A DNA stretch of 64,000 nt from Haematobia irritans (lineage: Eukaryota; Arthropoda; Insecta; Diptera; Muscidae): positions 47,853,096 through 47,917,095 of the forward strand of contig NC_134400.1 in assembly GCF_050003625.1 (NCBI RefSeq). The letters are read 5' to 3'. Shown here one piece after another: positions 10,598 to 22,540 of this stretch. The notes under the pieces were generated by a model. The model was not told where the DNA came from. It saw only the letters and a list, made by a program, of their open reading frames with translations, and made no database searches. Numbering within the stretch: position 1 is the first letter of the stretch; each line of letters starts with the position of its first letter. A program made the translations under genes and the position numbers.

Positions 10598-12231
10598 TAT
10601 ACCCTCCACCATAGGATGGGGGTATATTAACTTTGTCATTCCGTTTGTAACACATCGAAATATTGCTCTAAGTTCCCATAAAGTATATATATTCTGGGTC
10701 GTGGTGAAATTCTGAGTCGATCTGAGCATGTCGGTCCGTCCGACCGTCCGTCTGTTGAAATCACGTTAACTTCCGAACGAAACAAGCAATCGACTTGAAA
10801 CTTGGCACAAAGAGTTGTTATTGATGTAGGTCCAATAGTATTGCAAATGGGCCATATCGGTCCACTTTTACGTATAGCCCCCATATAAACGGACCCCCAT
10901 ATTTGCCTTGCAGACCCTCTAAGAGAAGTAAATTTCATCCGATCCGGCTGAAATTTGGTACATGGTGTTAGTATATGGTCCTTAACAACCATGCAAAAAT
11001 TGGTCAACATCGGTTCATAATTATATATAGCCCCCATATAAACCGATCCCCATATTTGGTTGTGGAGCCTCTTGGAGGAGCAAACTTCATCCGATCCGGT
11101 TGAAATTTGGTACGTGGTGTTAGTATATTGTCTCTAACAACCATGCAGGAATTGCTCCATATCGGTCCATAATTATATATAGCCCCCATATAAGCCGGTC
11201 CCCAGATTTGACTTCCGGAGCCTCTTAGAGGAGCAAAATTCATCCGTTCCGGTTGAAATTTGGTACGTGGTGTTAGTATATGGTCTCTAACAACCATGCA
11301 AGAATTGGTCCATATCGGTCCATAATTATATATAGCCCCCATATAAATCGATCCCCAGATTTGTCCTCCGGAGCCTCTTGGAGGAGCAAAATTCATCCGA
11401 TCCGGTTGAAATTTGGAACATGGTGATAGAATGTGGTCTCTAAAAAACACGCAAGAATTGGTCCATATCGGTTCATAATTATATATAGCCCCCATATAAA
11501 CCGATCCCCAGATTTGATTTCCGGAGCCTTTTGGAGGATCAAAATTCATACGACCCGGTTGAAATTTGCAACGTGGTGTTAGTATAAGGCCGCTAATAAC
11601 CATGCCAAAATTGGTCCATATCGGTCTATAGTTATATATAGCCGATCCCCAATCACACAAAAAGTGGTCCATATCGGTTCATAATCATGGTTGCCACTCG
11701 AGCCAAAAATAATCTACCAAAATTTTATTTTTATAGAAAACATTGTCAAAATGTTATTTCTATAGAAAATTTTGTCAAAATTTTATTTCTATAGAAAATT
11801 TTGTGAAAATTTTATTTCTATAGAAAATTTTGTCAAAATTTTATTTCTATAGAAAATTTTGTCAAGATTTTATTTCTATAGAAAATTTTTCCAAATTTTA
11901 TTTCTATAGAAAATTTTTTCCAAATTTTACTTCTATAGAAAATGTTGTCAAAATTTTATTTTGCCAAAATTTTATTTCTATAGAAACTTTAAACTTAATT
12001 ATATACGTATTCAATCGGCCTTTTTAGTTTAATGTATACCACGTATGGACTATGAGGTATATATTACGGTGTTAGGAAGTTTTAAGATACCTTGCCATCG
12101 GCAAGTGTTACCGCAACCCAAGTAATTCGATTGTGGATGACAGTCTTCAGTAGAAGTTTCTACGCAATCCATGGTGGAGGGTACATAAGCTTCGGCCTCG
12201 CCGAGCTTACGGCCGTATATACTTGTTTTTT
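10598..12231 (+). repeat. Family A element A3, full length
   Basis: TATACCCTCCACCATAGG start, GTCCGTCCGACCGTCC microsatellite, about five modules (10860-11640), the 29-bp minisatellite (11710-11990), CATCGGCAAG, GTACATAAGCTTCGGCC and ACGGCCGTATATACTTGTTTTTT end. It carries no internal insertion, so it is a good reference copy. The 222-codon minus-strand frame in it is a product of 153 being a multiple of three. Confidence 0.82.
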
Positions 12232-12324
12232 ATATTTTTTAACATATATTCCAGATACGTTCGGAAGTTCCCGAAAAGGTATTCAGCATTATATACTAGT
12301 ATATTAAATTTTTTCTACGACTTA

Positions 12325-12365
<41 letters not shown>

Positions 12366-13225
12366 TATTGTTTGAATGAATTCATTTTACACAATAATTT
12401 AATAATTATATTTTAAGAGTTCAGTTACATAACACAACTTTTCAACTTAAACATAATTTTTAAACTTTGAATAATTTATGGTATCTAAATAACAAATGAA
12501 ACGGGGAATATTAATGAAGGAAAAAACCCCGTGAAACTTAAGACTTAAAGTCAGAAAAGAAAAGTGCTTGATATAAACGAAATGGACTGAGTTCAAATCA
12601 AATATTATTTTTTTTTATTGCAACAATAAAAATTGTGTAACAAATAAAGGTTTTTGTATACAAGTTTAAAATTTTCGAAGAAATTCATAAACTCTTACAA
12701 AAGAAGAACGTGAAGTCGAGTATATATAAATATTTTTCCATCGAATCCTAAGGTTAACGATAACCATTCCAAAGCGCATTATATTTAAATTCTAAACAGT
12801 AATTTTAAAACAGCACATACATTTATTTTGGTGTGAACAATTGTTTGCTAGCATGTTACACCATTAATTTAGAAATACAAATAAATATGCATTTTTATTA
12901 ACGAATAATTTTGTACTTAATTTAATTCTTAAGGCCGGTATAAATTGGCATTATCACGTTAAAATGGCCATGTTTACCCTTTTACTTTTCTTTAATAATT
13001 TCTTTTAAAGAAAATAAACTTATTCAATTGTTGCTTTGAATCTTTCCCCACCATGTTATAATACAATTTACCGGAAAAAGTTGTAATGTTATTCTGGTTT
13101 TGGCGCTAAAATGAGAAATAATTTTAGCGGCAAAACTCGAACTCAATGCCCACTTTTATTTTCGAAAAAATCCGTCAACTCCTCTTGGACTACTTATTAA
13201 TAAAAAGGAACTAATCTTTGTTTTT
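12232..13225. other. AT-rich stretch, no recognised feature
   Basis: It contains a T run at about 12329-12357 and otherwise AT-rich sequence without long reading frames or matches to the repeats elsewhere in this window. It may be host intergenic DNA. Confidence 0.45.
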
Positions 13226-13734
13226 ATAGATCTTCAAAGGTCGATACTTTCAATGAAGTCGTGTTGTCGTTATAATTAAGTGATTTGACTTAAAAATGGG
13301 TATCATAACATGAAAGAACAAATTTTGGACTAAGGTCAACTTGACTTTAATAATTCAGAAAAATTCTTTAAAATAATGAAACTGTCTTTAAATTTGTTGC
13401 ATTTTTGCATCTTGACTACAAGGCAAAAATCATTCAAAAATAGGATATGTTTTTCAATGCTTTATTTTAAAGAAATTTTTTACTAGAAAAATAGCGTAAT
13501 TTCTACTGGAAGTCTTGTTTTTAACGGATATTTTATAGCATATGAAAAAAAGCTGAAAAAGCGAAAAATTGAAATGTGCTTCGTAGAGTCAAGTAGACAA
13601 AACCCCATTTAAAAGAGAATTGTGTCTTAAAAGCATCCTTACTTGTATTCTCCGCTTCTTTGGTTCGGAATCAATATCAACATTGTTAAAGTGGAGACAC
13701 AATCTTTGGAACCGGACATGCTTTTTGTTCAGTG
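13226..13734. mobile_element. MITE E, uninterrupted partial copy
   Basis: It matches the inner and right parts of the elements at 20699 and 54358 (TTTCAATGAAGTCG, CTTAAAAATGGGTATCATAA, AAGGTCAACTTGACTTTAAT) and ends GCTTTTTGTTCAGTG followed by TA. About 100 bp of the left end is absent. The important point is that it has no A element at the site where both other copies do (about 13545), so it shows the original state. Confidence 0.7.
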
Positions 13735-14565
13735 TATAGTGCCCTTTCGTTAGTTTTTATGAAGATCCCTTTTATTACCTTTGTTTGAATATTTTGACTT
13801 ACTCGTCCTACGTTCCGATTTGTTTTGACGAAACAAAAAAATTGTAACCGTAATGCGAAAACGATAAACAAAACTCATGCTCTTTTTTCAAATATATTTT
13901 ATCTTGGTTCCGAATGAATTTTCTCTCCGAATACTCATTTTAATATTTTAATTAAGCATATACAATTTTTGGCGAAGTCTTATATCACAACATATATATT
14001 TTTACTCATAATATGTAAATTTATACTTGCTTATATTCACACATAGTATTTTTCCTATATTTAATGAAATTTTCTTTGTGTATGTATATTTGTAACGCGC
14101 CAATTGGTTACTTCATTATTTTACTTCCAGCATTCACTTTGTCTCTCTTTGTAAACACATATATGTTCATGGGCTATTTCTAAATTAATATATGTTTGCA
14201 TCCAAACATACTATATATTTACAAACATTTTATGTCCCAAACATAATATGTTCTAACATATTAACATATATGTCCCAAACATATTATGCTAGTTTATGAA
14301 CATAATATGTTTGCACTCAAAAATATTGTGTTTAAAAATTTGAGTTCCAAACATATAATGTTTATACCCAAACATATGAAAAACAGTCTTTTTCGTCCGT
14401 GCAGGAAGTTCTTTTCATTCAATTTTTGAAAACATGATTTTTTCATATTTTTAATGGATAATTTTATCTCTTTTTGTTTCAAATAGGTTAAAAATAGAGT
14501 AAGAATTCATAAAATGGTACAAGTTATTTAAATTTTGTCGAAAAAAATGCTAAATCCAATCTGAA
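13735..14565. other. No gene; contains CAAACATA-type repeat
   Basis: 13735-14165 shows no recognisable feature. 14170-14385 has the CCAAACATA/AACATATTATG texture also seen at 1774-2220 and 26030-26096. The remainder up to the A4 end is AT-rich with no support for a gene. Confidence 0.4.
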
Positions 14566-16666
14566 ACAAGTATATACGGCCGTAAGTTCGGCCAGGGGCC
14601 AAATCACCGCAGTCGAAATCGAGTACTTCGTCTTCGTAATGTAGTTTACGCGGATCACCGCAGTCGTTATCGAATTGTTTCTACTCGAAGTTGAACACGA
14701 TAGGTAGCATGCTATCGAAAACGAAATATGTAGTGATTTTTGAGCAGAAAAAAGGTAAACAAAAAGAAAAAAATTGGTGAAAATGTAATTATTATTCCAT
14801 TTTGGCAAAATACATTTAAGAAAATATATTACTTGCATTTAGGGAATCGGATCAAAGAAAGGAATGCTCAGTAGCCGCTTCAAAAAAACATATTTTTTCA
14901 AGAACATATTTAAAAGCTTCTTTTGACATATGAAAACGTCTTTTAAATCTATGGATGTTAAAAACACAATTTACTCTTACTCTACTTCAGGCAATGCTAA
15001 AGGACTGCTTTTGTCACGAATATTTTTCCTTATTAATACCACTTTGTACTCATCGTCTGAATCCGAAAACGAGGACAAAAAAACACTAGGATTCATAATA
15101 TATTTTTACACATATATTTTAACACACAAAAACAATATAATTATCTCAGAAATAACATAAGAATAAACAAAACTTTATTTTGAAATTCTACTCTCTTTCA
15201 ATTTCTTATTACCATATGTTTACAGCAATGTAAAAAAAAGTAGTAGACAAAATAAATTACGATCGAATGCGGTGATCCAAAAATTTAATGCGATCGAAAT
15301 GTCTCTCTATACGAAACAGAACTCGATGACGAATGCGGTGATTTGGCCCCAGGCTGAAGCTTATGTACCCTCCACCATGGATTGCGTAGAAACTTCTACT
15401 GAAGCCGATGGCAAGGTATCTTAAAACTTCCTAACACCGTAATATATACCTTATAGTCCATACGTGGTATATATTAAACTAAAAAAGGCCGATTAAATAC
15501 GTATATAATTAAGTTTAAAGTTTCTATAGAAATAAAATTTTGACAAAATAAAATTTTGACAACATTTTCTATAGAAGTAAAATTTTGCCAAAATTTTCTA
15601 TAGAAATTAACGGTTTATATGGGTGCTATATATAATTATGGACCGATATGGACCAATTTTTGCGTGTTTTTTAGAGACCACATTCTAACACCATGTTCCA
15701 AATTTCAACCGGATCGGATGAATTTTGCTCCTCCAAGAGGCTCCGGAGAACAAATCTGGGGATCGATTTATATGGGGACTATATATAATTATGGACCGAT
15801 ATGGACCAATTCTTGCATGGTTGTTAGAGACCATATACTAACACCACGTACCAAATTTCAACCGGATCGGATGAATTTTGCTCCTCTAAGAGGCTCCGGA
15901 GGTCAAATCTGGGGATCGGTTTATATGGGGGCTATATATAATTATGGACCGATGTGGACCAATTTTTGCATGGTTGTTAGAGACCATATACTAACACCAT
16001 GTACCAAATTTCAGCCGGATCGGATGACATTTGCTTCTCTTAGAGCAATCGCAAGCCAAATTTGGGGGTCCGTTTATATGGGGGCTATACGTAAAAGTGG
16101 ACCGATATGGACCAAATTTTGCATGATTATTAGAGACCATATACTAACGCCATGTACCAAATGTCATCCGGATCGGATGAAATTTGCTTCTCTTAGAGCA
16201 ATCGCAAGCCAAATTTGGGGGTCCGTTTATATGAGGGCTATACGTAAAAGTGGACCGATATGGACCAATTTTTGCATGGTTGTTAGAGACGATATACTAA
16301 CACCATGTACCAAATTTCAGCCGGTTCGGATGAAATTTGCTTCTTTTAGAGCAATAACAAGCCAAATTTGGGGGTCCGTTTATATGGGGGCTATACGTAA
16401 AAGTGGACCGATATGGCCCATTTGCAATACCATCCGACCTACATCAATAGCAACTACTTGTGCCAAGTTTCAAATCGATAGCTTGTTTCGTTCGGAAGTT
16501 AGCGTGATTTCAACAGACGGACGGACGGACGGACATGCTCAGATCGACTCTGAATTTCACCACGACCCAGAATATATATACTTTATGGGGTCTTAGAGCA
16601 ATATTTCGATGTGTTACAAACGGAATGACAAAGTTAATATACCCCCATCCTATGGTGGAGGGTATA
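14566..16666 (-). repeat. Family A element A4
   Basis: The 3' end ACAAGTATATACGGCCGTAAG is at the left and the 5' start (GGTGGAGGGTATA) at the right. A Harbinger-like element (14596-15349) lies in the 3' hairpin region. Five to six modules follow at 15605-16440, giving an uninterrupted plus-strand frame of 325 codons made of 51-codon repeats. The GGAC/GTCC microsatellite is at about 16516-16534. Confidence 0.8.
14596..15349. mobile_element. PIF/Harbinger-like non-autonomous element
   Basis: The 754-bp insert has long inverted ends: GGGCCAAATCACCGCAGTCG at the left matches GATGACGAATGCGGTGATTTGGCCC at the right with few mismatches over about 29 bp. CAG flanks it on both sides (14593-14595, 15350-15352), and removing it restores the A sequence GGCCAGGC. 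Three-bp CWG or TWA duplications and GG-starting ends are typical of PIF/Harbinger. A nested second inverted pair (GGATCACCGC... / ...GCGGTGATCC) lies inside. A short plus-strand frame (14930-15160) contains an acidic SSSESENED stretch but is not a recognised transposase. Confidence 0.75.
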
Positions 16667-16723
16667 CAAATTGTGCATTTTTTAAAATATTTGACGTTTC
16701 AGACAAGCGTTAGAATCCATTAA

Positions 16724-18371
16724 CCCTTTCGACCCCGAATTTTTATTGATATCGCTAAATTTTTTTTATACTCTTAATCATATTTAAGTCATTTAAGAAG
16801 AGTCTAGCCAAAATTTCGGGTCGCCATGCCCATTCATTTGGGCGGTAGAGAATGTTGCCTGTGGACAACTTTGGGCAATTGTGGCAATAAAATGGTTTGT
16901 TTTGTAATTATAGACGTATTACGTTTTATTGGATTTCTTACGTTTTTTGTTATTATTACAGTAAATGTATACTTAGATGTGCGCGTGAGTGAAATTTCAC
17001 TTACGCTCACGCGCATTCTCGAAGAAATATTTATACTCACGCACGACATGTGGGTAGGAATTCACGTTCACGCAAATTCACGAAACGAAAAGTTATACTC
17101 GCGCTCACTCACGAACAAAGTTTATGCCTCACGTTCCTGCATCATTCACCACAATTTTCGTAATTCACAACAAATCTCGTGACTCTGGAAATTTTTCGGA
17201 ATACGGCAATTGGCATGATTCACGACAAATCTCAGTTGATTTGATGCAGTTACTGATCAGTAAGTTATTTTCATATCTCTCGACGCAACCATTAGCAAAA
17301 TTTAAATATGTTTCACAATCAATCAACGGACGCTATTGAAATCTGAAGCGTGATAAAATCCGTGAAGGTGATTAAATTCGGTGAGCTTGAATCTTGAATG
17401 GGAATTTGTTCGCGAGTGTGATTTTTTTCTGTCTCTGTCTTAACGTGAATGTGAATTTCATCGTGAACGTCAATTTTATCGTGAGCGTGAATTGGATCGT
17501 GAACGTGAATTTTAATCGTGAGAGTGATTTCGGAGAAATTTTACTCACGCAAATCACGAACACAATTTGATTTTTGCTCAAGCACGACACATTTTTGTTT
17601 AGTCCCGTTCGCGCACATTCACGAGATTTAGTTTAAATTTCATTCACGGCTTCGCGTGATTCACGAAAATGTTTTGTTTTCTTTCTGTTCTGAAACCATG
17701 CCAGTTTAACAGTCTAAAAAACCAAAGTATAGTAAAGCGACAATATTCGTGCTAATCCACCAATATGTTGCCAAGAAGGCAGATATCTATGGCTTCTTCC
17801 CTTTTTACGATTCCTTTTAAATTCCTCCTCAGCACTGCAGATATGCCTTCCACATCATTGCCACATTCCTCGTCACTGTGACATCCCAATTGAAGTTCAA
17901 AATTTGTTTAATATCATTGTTTTTCAAACCTTTTTCCTCTAGGTCCCATGTCCAAAAATATGTAATTTTACTACCACAATTGGCCAAAGTTGCCTGTGGG
18001 AAACTTTTCAATTTTAAAAATCTCTTACTTGTTGTTTTTTTGGAGTTCTAAGATTTGTCTTCCACAAATATTTTATTCGATATGTATTACAACAGATTTA
18101 ATAAAAACTTTCAATACTTTTGTTGTAATTTTTGAAAAAAGTGTAATTTATGAAAAACGTTTTCCAAATTCGCAAATATTTTTTCTTGAGGCACGTGTGT
18201 ATTAATGAAAAAATTCTTGCTAATTGACAACCAAATTAACTGATTTTTCATTCAACTTGAAGAAAACACTTGTAGCTTTCGACACCGTTACAGTTTTATG
18301 AACAAAAACAAAAACAACACTGACAGTGAAACACCAAAAGTTGCCCACAGGCAACTTTAGGGTCGAAAGGG
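16724..18371. mobile_element. piggyBac-like non-autonomous element
   Basis: The 1648-bp element has ends CCCTTTCGACCCCGAA and TTAGGGTCGAAAGGG and lies between TTAA tetranucleotides (16720-16723, 18372-18375). TTAA targets with CCC...GGG ends are the hallmark of piggyBac. The flanks match a paralogous stretch at 26641-26745 in which TTAA is empty. The motif GTTGCCTGTGG occurs at 16854 and 17989 on the plus strand and inverted near 18340-18350, like subterminal binding sites. A stretch of about 16975-17670 is full of CACG/CGTGA words. No transposase frame is visible. Confidence 0.85.
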
Positions 18372-18428
18372 TTAAAAAATATAAAAAACTATAAAAATTA
18401 TTTATTTGACAAAATATCACAGGATTTT

Positions 18429-19418
18429 TATACCCTGCTCCACACTGTGGAACAGGGTATTATAAGTTAGTGCATATGTTTGCAACACCCAGAAGGAGAC
18501 GGGATAGACACATGGTGTCTTTGACAAAAATGCTTAGGGTGGGCTCCTGAGTCGATATAGCCATGTCCGTCTGAAATTTTGCACAGGCAGTAGAATTAGC
18601 ATTGTAGCTATGCGTGCCAAATTTGGTTGAAATCGGTTCAGATTTAGATATATCTCCCATATATAGCTTTCGCCCGATTTACACTCATATGACCACAGAG
18701 GCCAATTTTTAACTCCGATTTAGTTGAAATTTTGCACAGGAAGTAGAATTAGTATTGTCGCTATGCGTGCCAAATTTGGTTGAAATCGGTTCAGATTTAG
18801 ATATAGCTCCCATATATAGCTTTCGACCGATTTACACTCATATGACCACAGAGGCCAATTTTTAACTCCGATTTAGTTGAAATTTTGCACAGGGAGTAGA
18901 ATTAGCATTGTTGCTATGCGGGCCAAATTTGGTTGAAATCGGTTCAGATTTAGATATAGCTCCCATATATATGTTTTTCTGACTTCGACAAAAATGGTCA
19001 AAATACCAACATCTTCCTTGTAAAATCGCCACTGCTTAGTTGAAAAGTTGTAAAAATTACTCTAATTTTCCTAAACTTCTAATACATATATATCGAGCGA
19101 TAAATCATCAATAAACTTCTGCGAAGTTTCCATAAAATTGCTTCAGATTTAAACGTTTCCCATATTTTTTTTTACTAACATTGTGTTCCACCCTAGTGCA
19201 TTAGCCGACTTAAATTTTGAGTCTATAGATTTTGTAGAAGTCTATCAAATTCTGTTCAGATCGAGTGATATTTAAAGGTATGTATTTGGGACAAACCTTT
19301 ATATATAGCCCCCAACATATTTGACGGATTTGATATGGTATCGAAAATTTAGATCTACAAAGTGGTGCAGGGTATAATATAGTCGGCCCCGCCCGACTTT
19401 AGACTTTCCTTACTTGTT
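18429..19418 (+). repeat. Family B element B2, full length
   Basis: It starts TATACCCTGCTCCACACTGTGG and pairs with AACAGGGTATTATA. ACACCCAGAAGGAGACGG and CCATGTCCGTCTG follow, but the microsatellite is short. Two to three 153-bp modules (TTGAAATCGGTTCAGATTTAG) come next, then the 3' block TTCCACCCTAGTGCATTAGC, GTGGTGCAGGGTATAATATA, the hairpin GTCGGCCCCGCCCGAC, and ACTTTCCTTACTTGTTT. About 990 bp, a useful reference copy of B. Confidence 0.82.
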
Positions 19419-19432
19419 TAATTTACATCCAA

Positions 19433-19616
19433 AACATTGAATCCGGATCACACCTAAAGAAGTGATACAAATTCAGTGCAGCGGCCGTTGAAATGGAGGA
19501 CTTCCGTCCTATGACAAGCCCATGTTAAATTCATCGCTTCTGCGTCAATTTTGCACTACTTCCGGATCCAAAAAGAACATTTTCATTACTTTATTGGCGA
19601 CGCTTTTTTTGCTGGG
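19433..19616 (-). repeat. Repeat D (CCCAGCAAAAAAAGCG), copy 1
   Basis: Reverse complement of the sequence at 26097-26640 with the SINE removed: CCCAGCAAAAAAAGCGTCGC, CTTTTTGGATCCGGAAGTAG, GCGATGAATTTAACATGGGC and GTGTGATCCGGATTCAATG. It serves as the SINE-free reference for the other copy. The class is not known. Confidence 0.65.
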
Positions 19617-19861
19617 TTATAATAAAGAAACATTGACATTCCGTTTGTAATACATCGAAATATTGGTCTAAGACCCCATAATGTATATACTCTAAGTCGT
19701 AGTGAATTTCTGAGTCGATATAGCGATGTCCGTCCATCCCTTCGTCTGTCCGGCTGTCCGTCCGTCTGTGGAAATCACGCTACCTTCTGAACGAAACAAG
19801 CTATCGACTTTAAACTTGGCACAAATAGTTGTTATTGATGTAGGCCGGATGGTATTGCAAA

Positions 19862-20419
19862 TAGAGGTGTACACGTGATACGAAATTGTCGTGACTCACG
19901 CGTGAGTCGTGAGTCAAGCTGATGGTGACGGCGTGAGTGTGCGTGAGCGTTATTGAGGAACCAAATGTCGTGCGTGAGCGTGAGTCACGAAAATAATATC
20001 TTCGTGAGAGTGCGCGTAACGAATTTCGGAAAAACACGCTCACGAAAATAATCCAGCTTACGAACATAAAATACTTGGGAGTTGAATTTATTTCTAATTT
20101 TATTGACACCCTAAGTGTTAAGATTTATAAAACGGTCTCGATTTTAATCATACTCATATTTTCAGTCAGCTTGTAAAGGTAAATTACTCATAAAATTATT
20201 CGTGAGTCACGAGGTTTCTCGTGAGTCACGACTTTTTTCGTGAGACAATATTTTTCGTGAGTCACGACATTTAAAAGATTTTCGTGCAAGAGTGTGCGTG
20301 AGTACATATTTTCTTTTCGTGAGCGTGAGTCCTACCAAAAAATATCGTGCGTGAATAAGATTTCTCCGTCGTGAGTGTGCGTGAGCGTGAGTAAAATATT
20401 ACTCACGTGTACACCTCTA
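19862..20419. mobile_element. hAT-type MITE with CGTGAGT subterminal repeats
   Basis: The 558-bp element has exact inverted ends TAGAGGTGTACACGTGA and TCACGTGTACACCTCTA and an exact 8-bp duplication ATTGCAAA (19854-19861, 20420-20427). Much of the element consists of words such as CGTGAGTCACGA and GTGCGTGAGCG in both orientations. Such subterminal arrays are typical transposase-binding regions of hAT elements. Apparent reading frames are by-products. Confidence 0.9.
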
Positions 20420-21389
20420 ATTGCAAATGAGCAATATATGTATAGCCCCCACATAAACCGATCCCCAGATTTTGCTTGCGGATCCTTTTCGAGGAGCAAA
20501 TTTCATGCGATCCGGTTGAAATTTGGAACGTGATGTTAGTATATGGTCTCTAACAACTATGCTAAAATTGGTCCATATAGGTCCATAATTATATATAGCC
20601 CCCATATAAACCGATCCCCAGATTTGACCTCGGAAGCCTCTTGGAGGAGCAAATTTCATGGGATTCGGTTGAAATTTTTTACGTAATATTAGAATCTACA
20701 CTGAAAAAAATATTGTCGTGAGGTCAAAGATTTCATGTCTTTAAAATACGAATGCAAATTGTGCTTAGCACGGAAGACGTAATTCTCTACTATAAAGTTT
20801 TTTTCCTTGTCCAAAAGTCGATAAACTTTTCAATGAAGTCGTATTATCCTTATAATTAAGTGATTTCACTTAAAAATGGGTATCATAACATGAAAGAAAA
20901 AAATTTTGGGCTAAGGTCAACTTGACTTTAATAACTCAGAAAAATTCTTTACATTTAATGAAATTGTCTTTAAATTTGTTGCCTTTTTGCATCTTGACTT
21001 CAAAGCAAAAAATCGTTCAAATATAGGACATGTTTTTCAACACTTCATTTTAAAGACGTTTATTACTTGAAACATATCATAATTTCTACTGGAAGTCAAG
21101 TCTTAATTTGGAAAATAAAGTTGTCGTTAACTCGTTTTAAAGGACTTTGATAGCATATGAAGAAAAACAAGAACATACGGCCGTAAGTTCGGCCAGGCCG
21201 AAGCTTATGTACCCTCCATCATGGATTGCGTAGAAACTTCATCTAAACACTGCCATCCACAATCAAATTACTTAAGTTGCGGTAACGCTTGCCGATGGCA
21301 AGGTATCTTAAAACCTCCTAACACCATCTTCTAAATTGTATGTAAGTCCATACGTGGTATATATTAAATCAAAAAGATCGATCCAATAC

Positions 21390-21840
21390 GTATATAACTA
21401 AGTTTGACAAAATTTTCTATAGACATAAAATTTTGACAAAATTTTCTATAGACATAAAATTTTGACAAAATTTTCTTTAGAAATAAAATTTTGACAAAAT
21501 TGTAAATAGAAATAAAATTTTGACAAAATTTTCTTTAGAAATAAAATTTTAACAAAATTTTATATAGAAATAAAATTTTCAATAGAAATAAAAATTTTGA
21601 CAAAATTTTCTACAGAAAGAAAATTTTGACAAAAATTTCTAAAGAAATAAAATTTTAACAAAATTTTATATAGAAATAAACTTTTGACAAAATTTTCTAT
21701 AGAAATAAAATCTTGGTAGATTATTTTTGGCTCGAGTGGCAACCATGATTATGAACCGAATAAAATTTGAACAAAATTTTCTCTAGAAATAAAATTTTGA
21801 CAAAATTTTCTATAGAAATAAAATTTTGGTAGATTATTTT
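21390..21840. repeat. 29-bp AT minisatellite in A6
   Basis: Reverse-complement units GACAAAATTTTCTATAGAAA plus TAAAATTTT are repeated about 14 times. TGGCAACCATGATTATGAAC interrupts the array near 21738 and closes it near 21850. It gives rise to spurious FYFYRK-type frames. Confidence 0.8.
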
Positions 21841-22540
21841 TGGCTCTCGTGGCAACCATGATTATGAACCGATATGGACCAATTTTTATGTGATTGGACC
21901 AATTTTGGAATGGTTGTTAGCAACCATATACTAGCACCACATGCCTAATTTGAACCGGATCGGATGAATTTTGCTCCTCCAAGAGGCTCCGGAGGTCAAA
22001 TCTGGAGAATGTTTTATATGGGGGCTATATATAATTATGGACCGATATGGACCAATTCTGGCACGGTTGTTAAAGATCATATACTAACACCATGTTCCAA
22101 ATTACAACCGGATTGGATGAAATATGCTTCTCTTGGAGACTTCGCAAACCAAATCTGGGGATCGATTTATATGGGGGCTATATATAGTTATGAACCGATG
22201 TGGACCAATTTTTGCATGGTTGTTAGAGACCATATACCAATATCATGTACCAAATTTCAGGCGGATCGGATGAAATTTGCTTCTCTTTGAGGCTCCGCAA
22301 CCCAAATCTGGGGATCGGTTTATATGGGCGCCATATATAATTATAGACCGATGTGGACCAATTTTTGCACGGTTGTTAGAGACCATATACCAATACCATG
22401 TACCAAATTTCAGCCGGATCGGATGCAAGTTGCTCCTCTTTGAGGCTTCGCAAGCCAAATCTGGAGATCGGTTTATATGGGGTCTATATATAATTATGGA
22501 CCGATGTGGACCAATTTTTGCATGGTTGTTAGAGACCATA

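Noticed and set aside
15619..16596. 325-codon frame with 51-residue repeats as a repeat protein gene
   Set aside because: The repeats are the 153-bp modules of an A element. Frames are open on both strands in many copies, and there is no start context, no domain and no conservation pattern of a protein.
16826..17590. Several short open frames in the CACG-rich core
   Set aside because: They arise from repetitive CACG/CGTGA words inside the piggyBac-like element, with no protein similarity recognised.
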